DNA of 14,909 nt. Source: Rhodanobacter sp. UBA5168 (GTDB taxonomy: Bacteria > Pseudomonadota > Gammaproteobacteria > Xanthomonadales > Rhodanobacteraceae). The translations under genes and the position numbers were made by a program. Positions 8,149 to 14,909 of this stretch are shown in pieces. Location: NCBI GenBank assembly GCA_002413455.1, contig DHXA01000095.1, positions 451 through 15,359 of the forward strand. Direction: 5' to 3'. Positions within the stretch are counted from its first letter, which is position 1. The number at the start of each line of letters is the position of its first letter. The notes under the pieces were generated by a model. It did no database searches. It was not told the origin of the DNA and saw nothing but the letters and a program-made list of their open reading frames with translations.

Positions 8149-8650
8149 TTAAAAACACTCCTAGACAATATTTCGGGACAAACGGGCCCGATGCGGCCAC
8201 GTAGACCCCATGCAAGAATTGCCGTGCAGGACACGGCCCCTGTGTGGTTGGCTGTCTAGCGATCCCAAAATACGTCCGGATTCGGCTGCCTTCCCCCTGG
8301 CATTCCTTGCAAGGGCAGCGCGTGGACGCGTAAACGCAAAACGGCGAGCTCGCCGCTAAAGGATCATCCGTCAACCTCCCCGATGACGGATTCCGACACG
8401 TTATTCCTTGCGGTCCATGGCGACTATCTGATTTTTTCCTACGCCGGGTGACGGCAGTCACAGCTCTTGGGATCTGCGCGCCAACAAACACGAGGCGTTG
8501 CCACGATTGCAGCAAGCGAATGCGCTGCACGGCGTACACGTCGTTTGCGTCTTAAATCCGGCCGCTCATGCGACGCAGAGTGACTGCACCGCAGAGGGCG
8601 GCGCAGAAAATTGCGGGATCGGTGTTGCTATCGCGCCCGCGCGGCAGACT
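8149..8650. other. Non-coding region upstream of the protease gene
   Basis: This 502-bp gap lies between the protease start and the sufT stop, both on the minus strand. It must hold the protease promoter, but no clear -35/-10 pair stands out. A stem with one G-U pair (arms 8584-8592 and 8598-8606) lies after sufT without a T-run. Two dyads at 8342-8391 are described separately. No tRNA, known riboswitch or convincing ORF was recognised. Confidence 0.5.
8342..8391 (-). promoter_or_regulatory. Dyad cluster in the protease leader region
   Basis: There are two symmetric elements: a perfect 14-bp palindrome CGGCGAGCTCGCCG (8342-8355), and 8-bp arms ATCCGTCA (8366-8373) and TGACGGAT (8384-8391) around a 10-nt loop. 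On the minus strand the loop carries GGGGAGG followed by ATG (8367) and a three-codon ORF ending TAG at 8356. Either element could be a regulator site for the protease gene about 200 bp downstream, or an RNA structure. The function is inferred from symmetry only. Confidence 0.3.
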
Positions 8651-9208
8651 TCAGAGCATGCCGGTTTCGAGCTTGGCGGCGTCCGACATCATCGAGTGGC
8701 TCCACGGCGGATCGAACACGAGGTCAACGTCTGCCTCGGCCACCGTGGGAATCATCTCCAGCTTGGTGCGCGCGTCATCGACCAGGATATCGCCCATGCC
8801 ACAACCGGGCGCGGTCAGGGTGAGTTTCACGTAGACCTTGCGCTGGCCCGATTCGGTCTGTTCCAGACTGAGGTCGTAGACCAGTCCCAGCTCGACCACG
8901 TTAACCGGGATTTCGGGATCGAACACGGTGCGCAGCTGATCCCACGCCAACTTTTCCACATCCGCGTTGGTGGCATCGTCAGGCACCTCGATCGGTGCCG
9001 GCGGCGGCTTGCCCAGGGCGTCGGCGTCGTTGCCGGCAATGCGGAACAGATTGCCTTCGACATAGACGGTGAAACTGCCGCCCAACGCCTGGGTGATGTA
9101 GCCGATCTGACCGGCAGGCAAGCTCACCACGTCGCCTTGCGGCACCATCACGGCACTGCAATCGCGCATCAGGGTGAAAGGTTCGCTGCTCAGACTGAAA
9201 CCACTCAT
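8651..9208 (-). CDS. sufT: SufT-like Fe-S cluster maturation protein
   Basis: This is a 185-residue cytosolic protein of the MIP18/DUF59 group. Residues 1-70 form an N-terminal extension typical of SufT, with GNLFRIAGNDADALG (52-66). The DUF59 core carries DPEIPVNVVELGLVYDL (97-113), the conserved Cys136 in LTAPGCGMGDIL (131-142), and the end motif VFDPPWSHSMMSDAAKL (164-180). SufT proteins help deliver or mature Fe-S clusters. ATG at 9208 is preferred to a TTG at 9220; both ribosome sites are weak. No suf operon genes are adjacent, so it stands alone here, diverging from a membrane protein gene. Confidence 0.88.
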   Translation of the reverse strand: MSGFSLSSEPFTLMRDCSAVMVPQGDVVSLPAGQIGYITQALGGSFTVYVEGNLFRIAGNDADALGKPPPAPIEVPDDATNADVEKLAWDQLRTVFDPEIPVNVVELGLVYDLSLEQTESGQRKVYVKLTLTAPGCGMGDILVDDARTKLEMIPTVAEADVDLVFDPPWSHSMMSDAAKLETGML

Positions 9209-9403
9209 GCCACTCGCCAATCCCGTATCTGCAGGCGCGACGACGCGTCGAACCCAGGTTGATCATTATGCCGCCCGCGCGGCTGAATCGCTTGTCCCAG
9301 ATCAGGGCGGAGTCGCCGAACTCAAGCAGACACCGTCAATATCCCGCTGCCGTGGGCCACCAGCGTCACGTTATGATGGCCGCTTTGCCCGATGGATGAG
9401 CCT

Positions 9404-9439
9404 ATGTCCCTGGTTGACCTGCCGTGTCGTCGACGATGA
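9404..9439 (+). CDS. Possible 11-codon leader ORF
   Basis: ATG at 9404 is preceded by GGATGAG at a good ribosome-binding distance and encodes MSLVDLPCRRR. Its TGA stop (9437-9439) overlaps the ATG of the membrane protein gene as ATGA, the classic arrangement for translational coupling. A TATGAT box at 9372-9377 could be the -10 of a promoter, though no good -35 is seen. There is no homology to support it, so this is a candidate only. Confidence 0.35.
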   Translation: MSLVDLPCRRR

Positions 9440-9864
9440 ACGCACGTGCCGCGTTGCTGTTTGCATTTGCCCTGTTCAGCGCCGCGATGCTGGGGCTTGC
9501 CGCCGGCGCGGTATGGATGGTCGTAACACTGTATCTGCGTCATCCGCTGCCGTGGCTGGCACTGCCCTTTGGCGCGTTGCTGGCCTGGACCATCCGCAGC
9601 CTCGTACGCCCTGCCGGGATCGGCGCAGCAGCCCTGGCCGCATTCGCCACGTCGCTGGCGGCGATCTACGTCAACATGCTGATTGCCGGCGTGCTGATAG
9701 CCGGCAACATGGGCCTGGGGCTGATCGATGCGCTGCGCACCGCTGGCGCCGGCATGTTGTGGCAACTGACCCGCATGGCACTGTCGCCGGCCGACATGGG
9801 TTGGACCATGCTGGCCGTGTTGCTGGCGGCGTGGCTGGCCTGGCGCGCGCCGCGCAAGCGCTGA
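9436..9864 (+). CDS. Small polytopic membrane protein, function unknown
   Basis: This is a 142-residue, strongly hydrophobic protein with about four membrane segments (roughly 5-31, 38-54, 62-90 and 120-136) and a basic C-terminus, RAPRKR. ATG 9436 is chosen; an in-frame GTG at 9424 would add four residues. It has no strong Shine-Dalgarno of its own, which fits coupling to the small upstream ORF. I do not recognise a family with confidence. It diverges from sufT and converges on pntB, with only 24 bp between stop codons and no evident terminator. Confidence 0.75.
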   Translation: MNARAALLFAFALFSAAMLGLAAGAVWMVVTLYLRHPLPWLALPFGALLAWTIRSLVRPAGIGAAALAAFATSLAAIYVNMLIAGVLIAGNMGLGLIDALRTAGAGMLWQLTRMALSPADMGWTMLAVLLAAWLAWRAPRKR

Positions 9865-9888
9865 TATGCCCTCGAAACTGAGACCGAA

Positions 9889-11367
9889 TCAGGCGTCGAT
9901 CGCCTTCAACTCCGTCACCAGTTCGCCCACCGCCGCCTGACCATCGCCGTACAGCATGCGCGTGTTGTCGGCATAGAACAGCGCATTCTCGATGCCGGCA
10001 AAACCGGTGCCCTTGCCGCGCTTGATCACGATCACGTGCTTGGCGTTGCCCACATCGAGGATAGGCATGCCGTAGATCGGTGATGCCGGATCCGTTTTCG
10101 CCAGTGGATTCACCACATCGTTCGCGCCGATCACCAGCGCCACGTCGGTGGCTGGAAATTCGGGGTTGATGTCGTCCATGTCCGCGATCAGGTCGTATGG
10201 CACACCGGCCTCGGCCAGCAGCACGTTCATGTGACCGGGCATGCGGCCGGCCACCGGGTGGATCGCGAATTTCACCTTCACGCCGCGCCTGATCAGCAGC
10301 TGGGCGAATTCCCACACTTTGTGCTGCGCCTGCGCCACCGCCAGGCCGTAGCCGGGCACGATCACCACACGCTCGGCGTAAGCCATCATCACGGCCGCGT
10401 CGGAAGCATCGATCGGCTTCTGCGCGCCTTCGACCGCCTGCGCCTCGCCGCCAGCGGCGCCGAAGCTGCCGAACAGCACGTTGCCGATCGAACGGTTCAT
10501 CGCCTTGGCCATCAACTGGGTCAGCAGTGTGCCGGCCGCGCCGACCACCATGCCGGCAATGATCATCGCCTCGTTGCCCAGCACGAAACCCTCGAACGCC
10601 ACCGCCAGTCCGGTGAACGCGTTGTACAGGGAGATCACCACCGGCATGTCGGCGCCGCCGATCGGCAAGGTCATCATCAGCCCGAACAGCAACGCCAGCG
10701 CAAAGAACGCCACGATCAGCGGCAGACTGGCATGACCACTGGCCAGCATGATGCCGATCACCGCCGCCGCGGCCAGCAGCAACAGATTGACCGCACGCTG
10801 ACCCGGGAACACGAAGCGCTTGTCGAGCCAGCCCTGCAGCTTGGCGAACGCGATCAGCGAACCGGAGAAACTCACAGCGCCGATCAGCGCACCGAGCACA
10901 CCCAGCGCCAGTTCGATCGGAGACAGCGCGGCCAGCGTCGGCACCGGCGCCAGCGCATTGATCGCCCAGCTCTCCGGCCGCAACGGATAGGTATCCGGAA
11001 CGCCCGGCGAATGCAGCAGGGCCAGCGTGCGCACATGACCGATCAACTCGACCGCACCGATCGCTGCCGCCGCACCACCGCCCATGCCGTTGTACAGCGC
11101 CACCATCTGCGGCATGGCGGTCATCGCCACGCGCTTGCCGGTCCACCATGCGGCGCTCGTGCCGATCAGCACCGCGGCGATGATCAGGCCCCGATGGTGC
11201 ATGTCTGGCAGAAAAAACGTGGCCAGCACCGCCAGCAACATGCCGTAACCTGCCCACACGATGCCGCCGCGCGCGGTGCGCGGCGAACTCATGCGTTTCA
11301 GGCCGAGAATGAACAGCAGGGCAGCAAGAAAATAACAGGCCTTGATCAGCGTCGGCATCCAGCTCAT
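9889..11367 (-). CDS. pntB: NAD(P)+ transhydrogenase subunit beta
   Basis: This is a 492-residue inner-membrane protein of the proton-pumping transhydrogenase, which uses the proton gradient to drive hydride transfer from NADH to NADP+. Residues 1-290 hold the membrane helices (domain II), including IGGADMPVVISLYNAFTG (236-253). Residues 318-492 are the NADP(H)-binding domain III, with VPGYGLAVAQAQ (337-348), GRMPGHMNVLLAEAGVPYD (374-392), GANDVVNPLAKTDPASP (414-430) and IKRGKGTGFAGIENALF (448-464). It is about 30 residues longer than E. coli PntB (462), the extra lying at 112-150 between membrane segments. ATG 11367 overlaps the pntAB stop (TGATG), implying coupled translation; the preceding GTG is less likely. 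Confidence 0.95.
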   Translation of the reverse strand: MSWMPTLIKACYFLAALLFILGLKRMSSPRTARGGIVWAGYGMLLAVLATFFLPDMHHRGLIIAAVLIGTSAAWWTGKRVAMTAMPQMVALYNGMGGGAAAAIGAVELIGHVRTLALLHSPGVPDTYPLRPESWAINALAPVPTLAALSPIELALGVLGALIGAVSFSGSLIAFAKLQGWLDKRFVFPGQRAVNLLLLAAAAVIGIMLASGHASLPLIVAFFALALLFGLMMTLPIGGADMPVVISLYNAFTGLAVAFEGFVLGNEAMIIAGMVVGAAGTLLTQLMAKAMNRSIGNVLFGSFGAAGGEAQAVEGAQKPIDASDAAVMMAYAERVVIVPGYGLAVAQAQHKVWEFAQLLIRRGVKVKFAIHPVAGRMPGHMNVLLAEAGVPYDLIADMDDINPEFPATDVALVIGANDVVNPLAKTDPASPIYGMPILDVGNAKHVIVIKRGKGTGFAGIENALFYADNTRMLYGDGQAAVGELVTELKAIDA

Positions 11368-11672
11368 CACTTGGCTCCCTTGCTGGCGTCGGGCTTGCTG
11401 GACTTGAACATCTCCAGCATCCGCTCGGTCACCACGTAGCCGCCGGCGGCGTTGCCGGCTCCGAGCAGCACGCCGATGAAGCCGATCGCGATCTCGAACG
11501 GCGTCTGCGCGTGACCTAGCGCAATCATCGCGCCAACCAGCACAATGCCATGCACGAAGTTGGAGCCGGACATCAGCGGCGTGTGCAGGATCACCGGCAC
11601 TCGCGCGATGATTTCATAGCCGGTAAAGGCGGCCAGCATGAAGATATACAGTGCCAGGAAACCGTCGATCAT
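11367..11672 (-). CDS. pntAB: NAD(P)+ transhydrogenase subunit alpha, membrane part
   Basis: This 101-residue protein corresponds to the membrane C-terminus of E. coli PntA, encoded separately here as in Rhodospirillum-type enzymes. It has a short N-terminus, then hydrophobic segments at about 3-18, 41-54 and 60-80, with the conserved YEIIARVPVILHTPLMSGSN (19-38) and GAGNAAGGYVVTERML (71-86). The C-terminus is charged (KPDASKGAK). ATG 11672 is supported by GGGGTGGGG upstream; the much longer in-frame extension would cover the divergent sigma factor gene. The gene overlaps pntB by one base and is separated from pntAA by an opposite-strand operon. Confidence 0.93.
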   Translation of the reverse strand: MIDGFLALYIFMLAAFTGYEIIARVPVILHTPLMSGSNFVHGIVLVGAMIALGHAQTPFEIAIGFIGVLLGAGNAAGGYVVTERMLEMFKSSKPDASKGAK

Positions 11673-11876
11673 GACCCCACCCCGCCAGGACTCAGTTGTA
11701 CCTGCATCATACGGGAACCCCGAAGAACTTCGAGGCTCCGCTGCGGCCCGCGGGAGACCCGGCGCGGCACGTGCCCATGGATGCGCGTCAACCCGTGCGG
11801 GCCTGCCGCGTTGAATACGGGAATTGAATCGCTGGAGCCTGAGGATGCGCCACCCGACGATACGGACGAGGCCGCC

Positions 11877-12461
11877 ATGAACAGCGTAGCCGGCACGTTC
11901 GGCACCGACCTGTTTGGCGATGCCCGCGAAACGCCGGCCACGCTGGACGCGTTCCTGGCGCAGGTCGAGCGGCGCGCGTTCCGCATGGCCGAGCTGCAGT
12001 TGCGCCAGCGCGAGGATGCGATGGACGCCGTGCAGGATGCCATGCTGCGGCTGGTCAAGCACTACCGCGACAAACCCGCCGCGGAATGGTCGCCGCTTTT
12101 CTGGGGCATCCTGCGCCGGCGCATCGTCGATCTGCAGCGCCGCCGCAAGGTACGCTCGATCGTGGTCGGCTGGCTCGGTGGTGGCCGTGACGACGATGGC
12201 GAAGAATTGCCCGCATGGGAGCCCGTCGACCACGGCCCCGGTCCGCTTGACCGGCTGCGCGACGTGCAGTCGTACGCGGACATGGCTGCGGCGGTGAGGC
12301 AGCTGCCGCAACGCCAGCGCGAGGCATTCATGCTGCGCATGCTGGAAGGACTGGACGTGGCGGAAACCGCGCGTGCCATGGGCTGTTCCGAAGGCAGCGT
12401 AAAAACCCATCTGTCACGCGCAATGCATCACCTGCGCGATCAACTGGAGGACTGGCGATGA
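11877..12461 (+). CDS. ECF-type RNA polymerase sigma factor
   Basis: This is a 194-residue sigma-70 family protein of ECF size. Region 2 spans about 25-95: AMDAVQDAMLRLVKHYRD (48-65) and SPLFWGILRRRIVDLQRRRK (72-91). A linker of about 45 residues, acidic and proline-rich, follows. Region 4 spans about 138-190: LPQRQREAFMLRMLEGL (143-159), then the helix-turn-helix VAETARAMGCSEGSVKTHLS (161-180). ATG 11877 has GACGAGG upstream; a longer N-terminus from non-ATG codons is possible. It directs transcription of an unknown regulon and heads a three-gene operon (ATGA overlap with the next gene). The 204 bp before it is shared with the divergent pntAB-pntB transcript. Confidence 0.88.
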   Translation: MNSVAGTFGTDLFGDARETPATLDAFLAQVERRAFRMAELQLRQREDAMDAVQDAMLRLVKHYRDKPAAEWSPLFWGILRRRIVDLQRRRKVRSIVVGWLGGGRDDDGEELPAWEPVDHGPGPLDRLRDVQSYADMAAAVRQLPQRQREAFMLRMLEGLDVAETARAMGCSEGSVKTHLSRAMHHLRDQLEDWR

Positions 12462-12853
12462 AGTCGTCTGACAATCGGCCCGGCAAACCTGTCGAGCAGC
12501 GCGCCCGCGAACTCTGGCACGAGGCTGCCCAGCGCATCGACCCGGCCACCGTCGAGCGGTTGCGCGCCGCCCGCCGGCAGGCGCTGCGTTCGACGCAGAC
12601 GCCCGCGCATCGCACCGCCCGCTGGTTGATTCCGGCCGGTGCCTTCGCCGTCATCGCGCTAGCCACGATGATGGTATGGCAGCCGCCGCATCAGGCAGCC
12701 AAGCCGATGCAGGCCATCGGCTCGTCCGATCCCGGTGCGGAGCTCGACAACGAGCTGCCGCCGGACGCTGACAAGACTGACCCGAACCTCTATCAGAACC
12801 TCGACTTCTATGGCTGGCTGGCTGCCAACAACAGTCGTCCGGCAACGCGCTGA
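12458..12853 (+). CDS. Single-pass membrane protein, putative anti-sigma partner
   Basis: This is a 131-residue protein with a cytosolic helical N-terminus (1-54, charged), one membrane segment (about 55-74, ARWLIPAGAFAVIALATMMV) and a short periplasmic tail holding LYQNLDFYGWLAANN near the end. Topology and position, overlapping the sigma gene by ATGA and preceding a periplasmic protein, suggest it may restrain the sigma factor. It has no cysteine, so it is not a ZAS-type (HxxxCxxC) anti-sigma factor, and I see no known anti-sigma domain. GGAGG lies upstream of the start. Confidence 0.75.
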   Translation: MKSSDNRPGKPVEQRARELWHEAAQRIDPATVERLRAARRQALRSTQTPAHRTARWLIPAGAFAVIALATMMVWQPPHQAAKPMQAIGSSDPGAELDNELPPDADKTDPNLYQNLDFYGWLAANNSRPATR

Positions 12854-12856
12854 GCC

Positions 12857-13366
12857 ATGACCCGAATCCTCCGTCCGATCCTGTTCCTGCTGCTGGCCGC
12901 CCTGCTCGGCAGCATCTCGCCGTTACATGCGCAGGATGCCTCGCCGCGCCCGTGGAACAGTCTCGATCCGGCGCAGCGTGAAGTGCTGGCACCGTTGCAG
13001 TCGGAATGGAACAGCATGTCGCCGCGCAAGCAGACGCACATGCTGAAGCGCGCCGAGCGCTGGGTCACCCTGCCGCCGCAAAAGCGCGAGGAAGTTCGCC
13101 AGCACATTGCACGCTGGCAGCTGATGACGCCGGACGAGCGTCGGCAGGCACGCGAAAACATGCGCAAGTTTCAGCAACTGCCGCCGCAGCAACGCGAACA
13201 ATTGCACGCCACCTTCGAACGTTTCCAGCAGTTGCCGCCGGCACAGCGCGAAAAACTCATACGCGAATGGCACGCGCTGCCTCCCGCGGAACGCCTGCAT
13301 TGGGATGAGCGGCACGGCGGCGATCGCCCACCACAGTCGCCATCGGTCAACCGGAACCATCCATGA
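12857..13366 (+). CDS. DUF3106-like periplasmic repeat protein
   Basis: This is a 169-residue protein with a signal peptide (1-25, cleavage after LHA) and a mature part that is almost wholly an 18-residue tandem repeat: five full units from residue 35 to 124 and a partial sixth. Representative units are SLDPAQREVLAPLQSEWN, TLPPQKREEVRQHIARWQ and QLPPQQREQLHATFERFQ; each has L/M-x-P, a basic-acidic pair and a W/F near its end. The whole should be helical and strongly charged, superficially like LTxxQ/Spy-type periplasmic proteins. It starts 3 bp after the previous stop, so it belongs to the sigma-factor operon and could be its stress sensor or effector, which is inference. Confidence 0.8.
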   Translation: MTRILRPILFLLLAALLGSISPLHAQDASPRPWNSLDPAQREVLAPLQSEWNSMSPRKQTHMLKRAERWVTLPPQKREEVRQHIARWQLMTPDERRQARENMRKFQQLPPQQREQLHATFERFQQLPPAQREKLIREWHALPPAERLHWDERHGGDRPPQSPSVNRNHP

Positions 13367-13370
13367 CATC

Positions 13371-13397
13371 AGCCGCCCCGCCTGGTGCGGGGCGGCT
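13371..13397. terminator. Strong hairpin between convergent genes
   Basis: A perfect 11-bp stem (AGCCGCCCCGC / GCGGGGCGGCT) with a 5-nt loop begins 4 bp after the DUF3106 gene stop. Only CGCTTTC follows on the plus strand. Being symmetric, it may also end the pntAA transcript arriving from the other side, whose stop is at 13423. Confidence 0.6.
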
Positions 13398-13422
13398 CGC
13401 TTTCAGGGCGATACGCGGTTGC

Positions 13423-14523
13423 TCACGCCGTGAAGCGGTTTTCGCCGGAGTGGCTCACGCAGCTCTTGGCTACTAGTTCGTCGTTGAAGTCCGGCTGCAG
13501 CGCGCCATCGCGGACCAGCAGTTCGATGAAGTTGAAGACATTGCGCGCGTACATTTCCGAAGCATGCAGCGGCGCGCCGGCCGGCAGATTCAGCGGCCCC
13601 AGGATCACCACACCGCCATGCTCGACCCGCTCACCCGGTTTCGTCAGCTCGCAGTTGCCGCCACTCTCGGCGGCCAGATCGACGATCAGCGCACCCGGCT
13701 TCATGCCCTCGACCATCGCCGCAGTGATGATCTTCGGCGCCGGCCGGCCCGGCACGGCGGCGGTAGTCACGATCACGTCGATCGACTTGAGATGTTCGCC
13801 CAGCGCCTGTTGCTGTGCGGCGCGTTCTTCTGCCGACAGCTCGCGCGCGTAACCGCCGCTGCCAGCCGCGCTGACTCCCAGCTCAAGAAACTTGGCCCCC
13901 AGCGACTCGACCTGTTCGCGCGTTTCCGGGCGCACGTCGTAGCCTTCGATCTGCGCGCCGAGCCGGCGTGCGGTGGCGATCGCCTGCAGGCCGGCCACGC
14001 CGGCGCCGATCACCAGCACCTTCGACGGCCGGATCGTGCCGGCGGCGGTGGTCAGCATGGGAAAGAATTTCGGCGACGCCTCGGCCGCGATCAGCATGGC
14101 GCGGTAACCGGCCACCGCCGCCTGCGAACTCAGCACATCCATCGCCTGCGCGCGGGTGGTGCGCGGCAGCAGCTCCAGCGAGAACGCGGTCAGCTTGTGC
14201 GCGGTCAACGCGGCTGCCCGATCGGCGGCACCGTAGGGCCGCAATTGGCCCACCACCACACTGCCTTCGCGCAACCGGGCCAACACCGCATTGTCCGGCG
14301 GCAACACGCAGGCCAGCAGGTCGGCCTGCGCCAGCACCGCGGCAGCATCGGCAAATTCGACCTCGACATAAGTGCTGTCGGGAAAGCCGGCGGCGCGGCC
14401 CGCATCGTGCTCGAGCATGACGCGCAGGCCCTTGCCGCGCAGCTTCTTCGCCATCTCGGGCGTGATCGCCACGCGCCGCTCCCCGGCGGCGGTTTCACGC
14501 AATGCGGCTACGGTGATCGGCAT
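13423..14523 (-). CDS. pntAA: NAD(P)+ transhydrogenase subunit alpha, NAD(H)-binding part
   Basis: This is a 366-residue soluble domain I of the transhydrogenase. The N-terminus has ERRVAITPEMAKKL (15-28), shared with alanine dehydrogenases. The RQD loop residues R121, Q126 and D129 lie within RTTRAQAMDVLSSQ. The dinucleotide fold carries VLVIGAGVAGLQAIATARRLGA (169-190, GAGVAG at 173-178), then GYDVRPETREQVESLGA (194-210). The segment GALIVDLAAESGGNCELT (277-294) follows, and the end is HSGENRFTA. The length agrees with the separate A1 subunit of Rhodospirillum-type enzymes. AAGGGGA lies upstream of ATG 14523. Its partner genes pntAB and pntB are 1.75 kb downstream on the same strand, beyond an opposite-strand operon. 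Confidence 0.95.
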   Translation of the reverse strand: MPITVAALRETAAGERRVAITPEMAKKLRGKGLRVMLEHDAGRAAGFPDSTYVEVEFADAAAVLAQADLLACVLPPDNAVLARLREGSVVVGQLRPYGAADRAAALTAHKLTAFSLELLPRTTRAQAMDVLSSQAAVAGYRAMLIAAEASPKFFPMLTTAAGTIRPSKVLVIGAGVAGLQAIATARRLGAQIEGYDVRPETREQVESLGAKFLELGVSAAGSGGYARELSAEERAAQQQALGEHLKSIDVIVTTAAVPGRPAPKIITAAMVEGMKPGALIVDLAAESGGNCELTKPGERVEHGGVVILGPLNLPAGAPLHASEMYARNVFNFIELLVRDGALQPDFNDELVAKSCVSHSGENRFTA

Positions 14524-14654
14524 GGTGCAATCCCCTTGAATGGTCGGGCCATCTTAGCGGACTCGCGGCTTTTGATCCGTGCCAGCCCAAACGGGTAAGC
14601 TGGCCCGCCGGCACACGCGGATTGCGTCGCCCGGGGTCATCGATGGAGATCCCG

Positions 14655-14909
14655 ATGTCCGCATCATCCAACGCTTTTGATGACTTGCTGATGCTCGCAC
14701 GCAGCGCACGCGAGAAGGCCTATGCCCCGTACTCGAACTTCCTGGTCGGTGCCGCACTGCTGACCCGCGACGGCCGCCGGTTCAGTGGCTGCAACGTGGA
14801 GAACGCCTCCTACGGCCTGTGTCTGTGTGCCGAACGTACGGCGCTGTTCAACGCGGTAGCCGCTGGCTGCCGGCCCGGCGACTTTACCGCCATGGTCGTG
14901 ATCGCCGAC
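14655..14909 (+). CDS. cdd: Cytidine deaminase, 5' part (runs off window)
   Basis: Eighty-five codons are visible and the frame is open to the window edge. The enzyme deaminates cytidine and deoxycytidine to the uridine forms in pyrimidine salvage. Visible marks are AYAPYSNFLVGAALL (23-37), CNVENASYGLCLCAERTAL (47-65) with the C-A-E zinc/catalytic motif (Cys59, Glu61), and FNAVAAG. The second zinc motif (PCxxC) would lie beyond the edge. GGAG sits 6 nt before ATG 14655; an in-frame ATG at 14643 is less well placed. It diverges from pntAA across 131 bp. Confidence 0.93.
   Translation, partial: MSASSNAFDDLLMLARSAREKAYAPYSNFLVGAALLTRDGRRFSGCNVENASYGLCLCAERTALFNAVAAGCRPGDFTAMVVIAD

Noticed and set aside
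8149..8650. c-di-GMP (GEMM) or other known riboswitch upstream of the protease
   Set aside because: No GEMM core, tetraloop receptor pattern or other recognisable aptamer signature was seen. Only simple dyads are present.
8498..9262. Plus-strand ORF across the intergenic region and opposite sufT
   Set aside because: It overlaps sufT completely, its translation is His/Arg-rich without family features, and sufT is well supported.
10231..11439. Plus-strand ORF of 402 codons opposite pntB and pntAB
   Set aside because: The His/Gln/Arg-rich low-complexity translation is a mirror of transhydrogenase codons. No ribosome site or domain supports it.
11711..11740. ECF-type autoregulated promoter (GGGAAC at 11713-11718) before the sigma gene
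   Set aside because: A matching -10 element at 15-17 bp spacing is not convincing, so it is not listed as a feature.

Overview
The window looks like chromosomal DNA of a high-GC gammaproteobacterium of the Lysobacterales (Xanthomonadales), most likely Rhodanobacteraceae (Rhodanobacter/Dyella-like). This assignment is inference. It rests on GC-rich core genes, the transhydrogenase encoded as three separate genes, a thermolysin-like secreted protease with C-terminal PPC domains, a sigma factor/membrane protein/DUF3106 trio, a REP-type inverted repeat, and attC sites like those of chromosomal integrons.

Region 1 (1-2498) is accessory DNA of visibly lower GC: a tract of integron gene cassettes read on the minus strand. 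Three attC sites are recognisable: 1895-1956, 1228-1284 and a partial one at 1-45 cut by the window edge. They separate a small lipoprotein cassette, a cassette whose product carries an HEPN-type R-x4-H motif, and a cassette with two genes (zinc-ribbon protein, then a small Cys-rich protein whose stop codon lies inside the next attC). No integrase gene lies beside the first cassette. The right-hand neighbour is a core thioesterase gene on the same strand, so in this window the array looks like an attC cluster without an integrase.

Region 2 (2681-5850) holds lipid and amino-acid metabolism genes: a TesB-like acyl-CoA thioesterase diverging from an AidB-like acyl-CoA dehydrogenase, a pair of inverted REP-like repeats, and a one-domain asparaginase-like protein.

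Region 3 (5900-8650) is one large secreted M4 metalloprotease gene (signal peptide, propeptide, catalytic domain, two PPC domains on Gly-rich linkers). It is flanked by hairpins on its 3' side and by about 500 bp of non-coding DNA on its 5' side.

Region 4 (8651-9864) holds sufT (Fe-S cluster maturation), diverging from a small polytopic membrane protein gene that is preceded by a possible 11-codon leader ORF.

Region 5 (9889-14523) is the proton-translocating NAD(P)+ transhydrogenase: pntAA, pntAB and pntB, all on the minus strand. A plus-strand three-gene operon (ECF-type sigma factor, single-pass membrane protein, periplasmic DUF3106 repeat protein) sits between pntAA and pntAB. A cytidine deaminase gene starts at 14655 and runs off the right edge.

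No rRNA, tRNA, CRISPR array, insertion sequence or phage gene was seen. The most unusual parts are the integrase-less cassette tract with mostly unrecognised products and the transhydrogenase locus split by an antisense sigma-factor operon.
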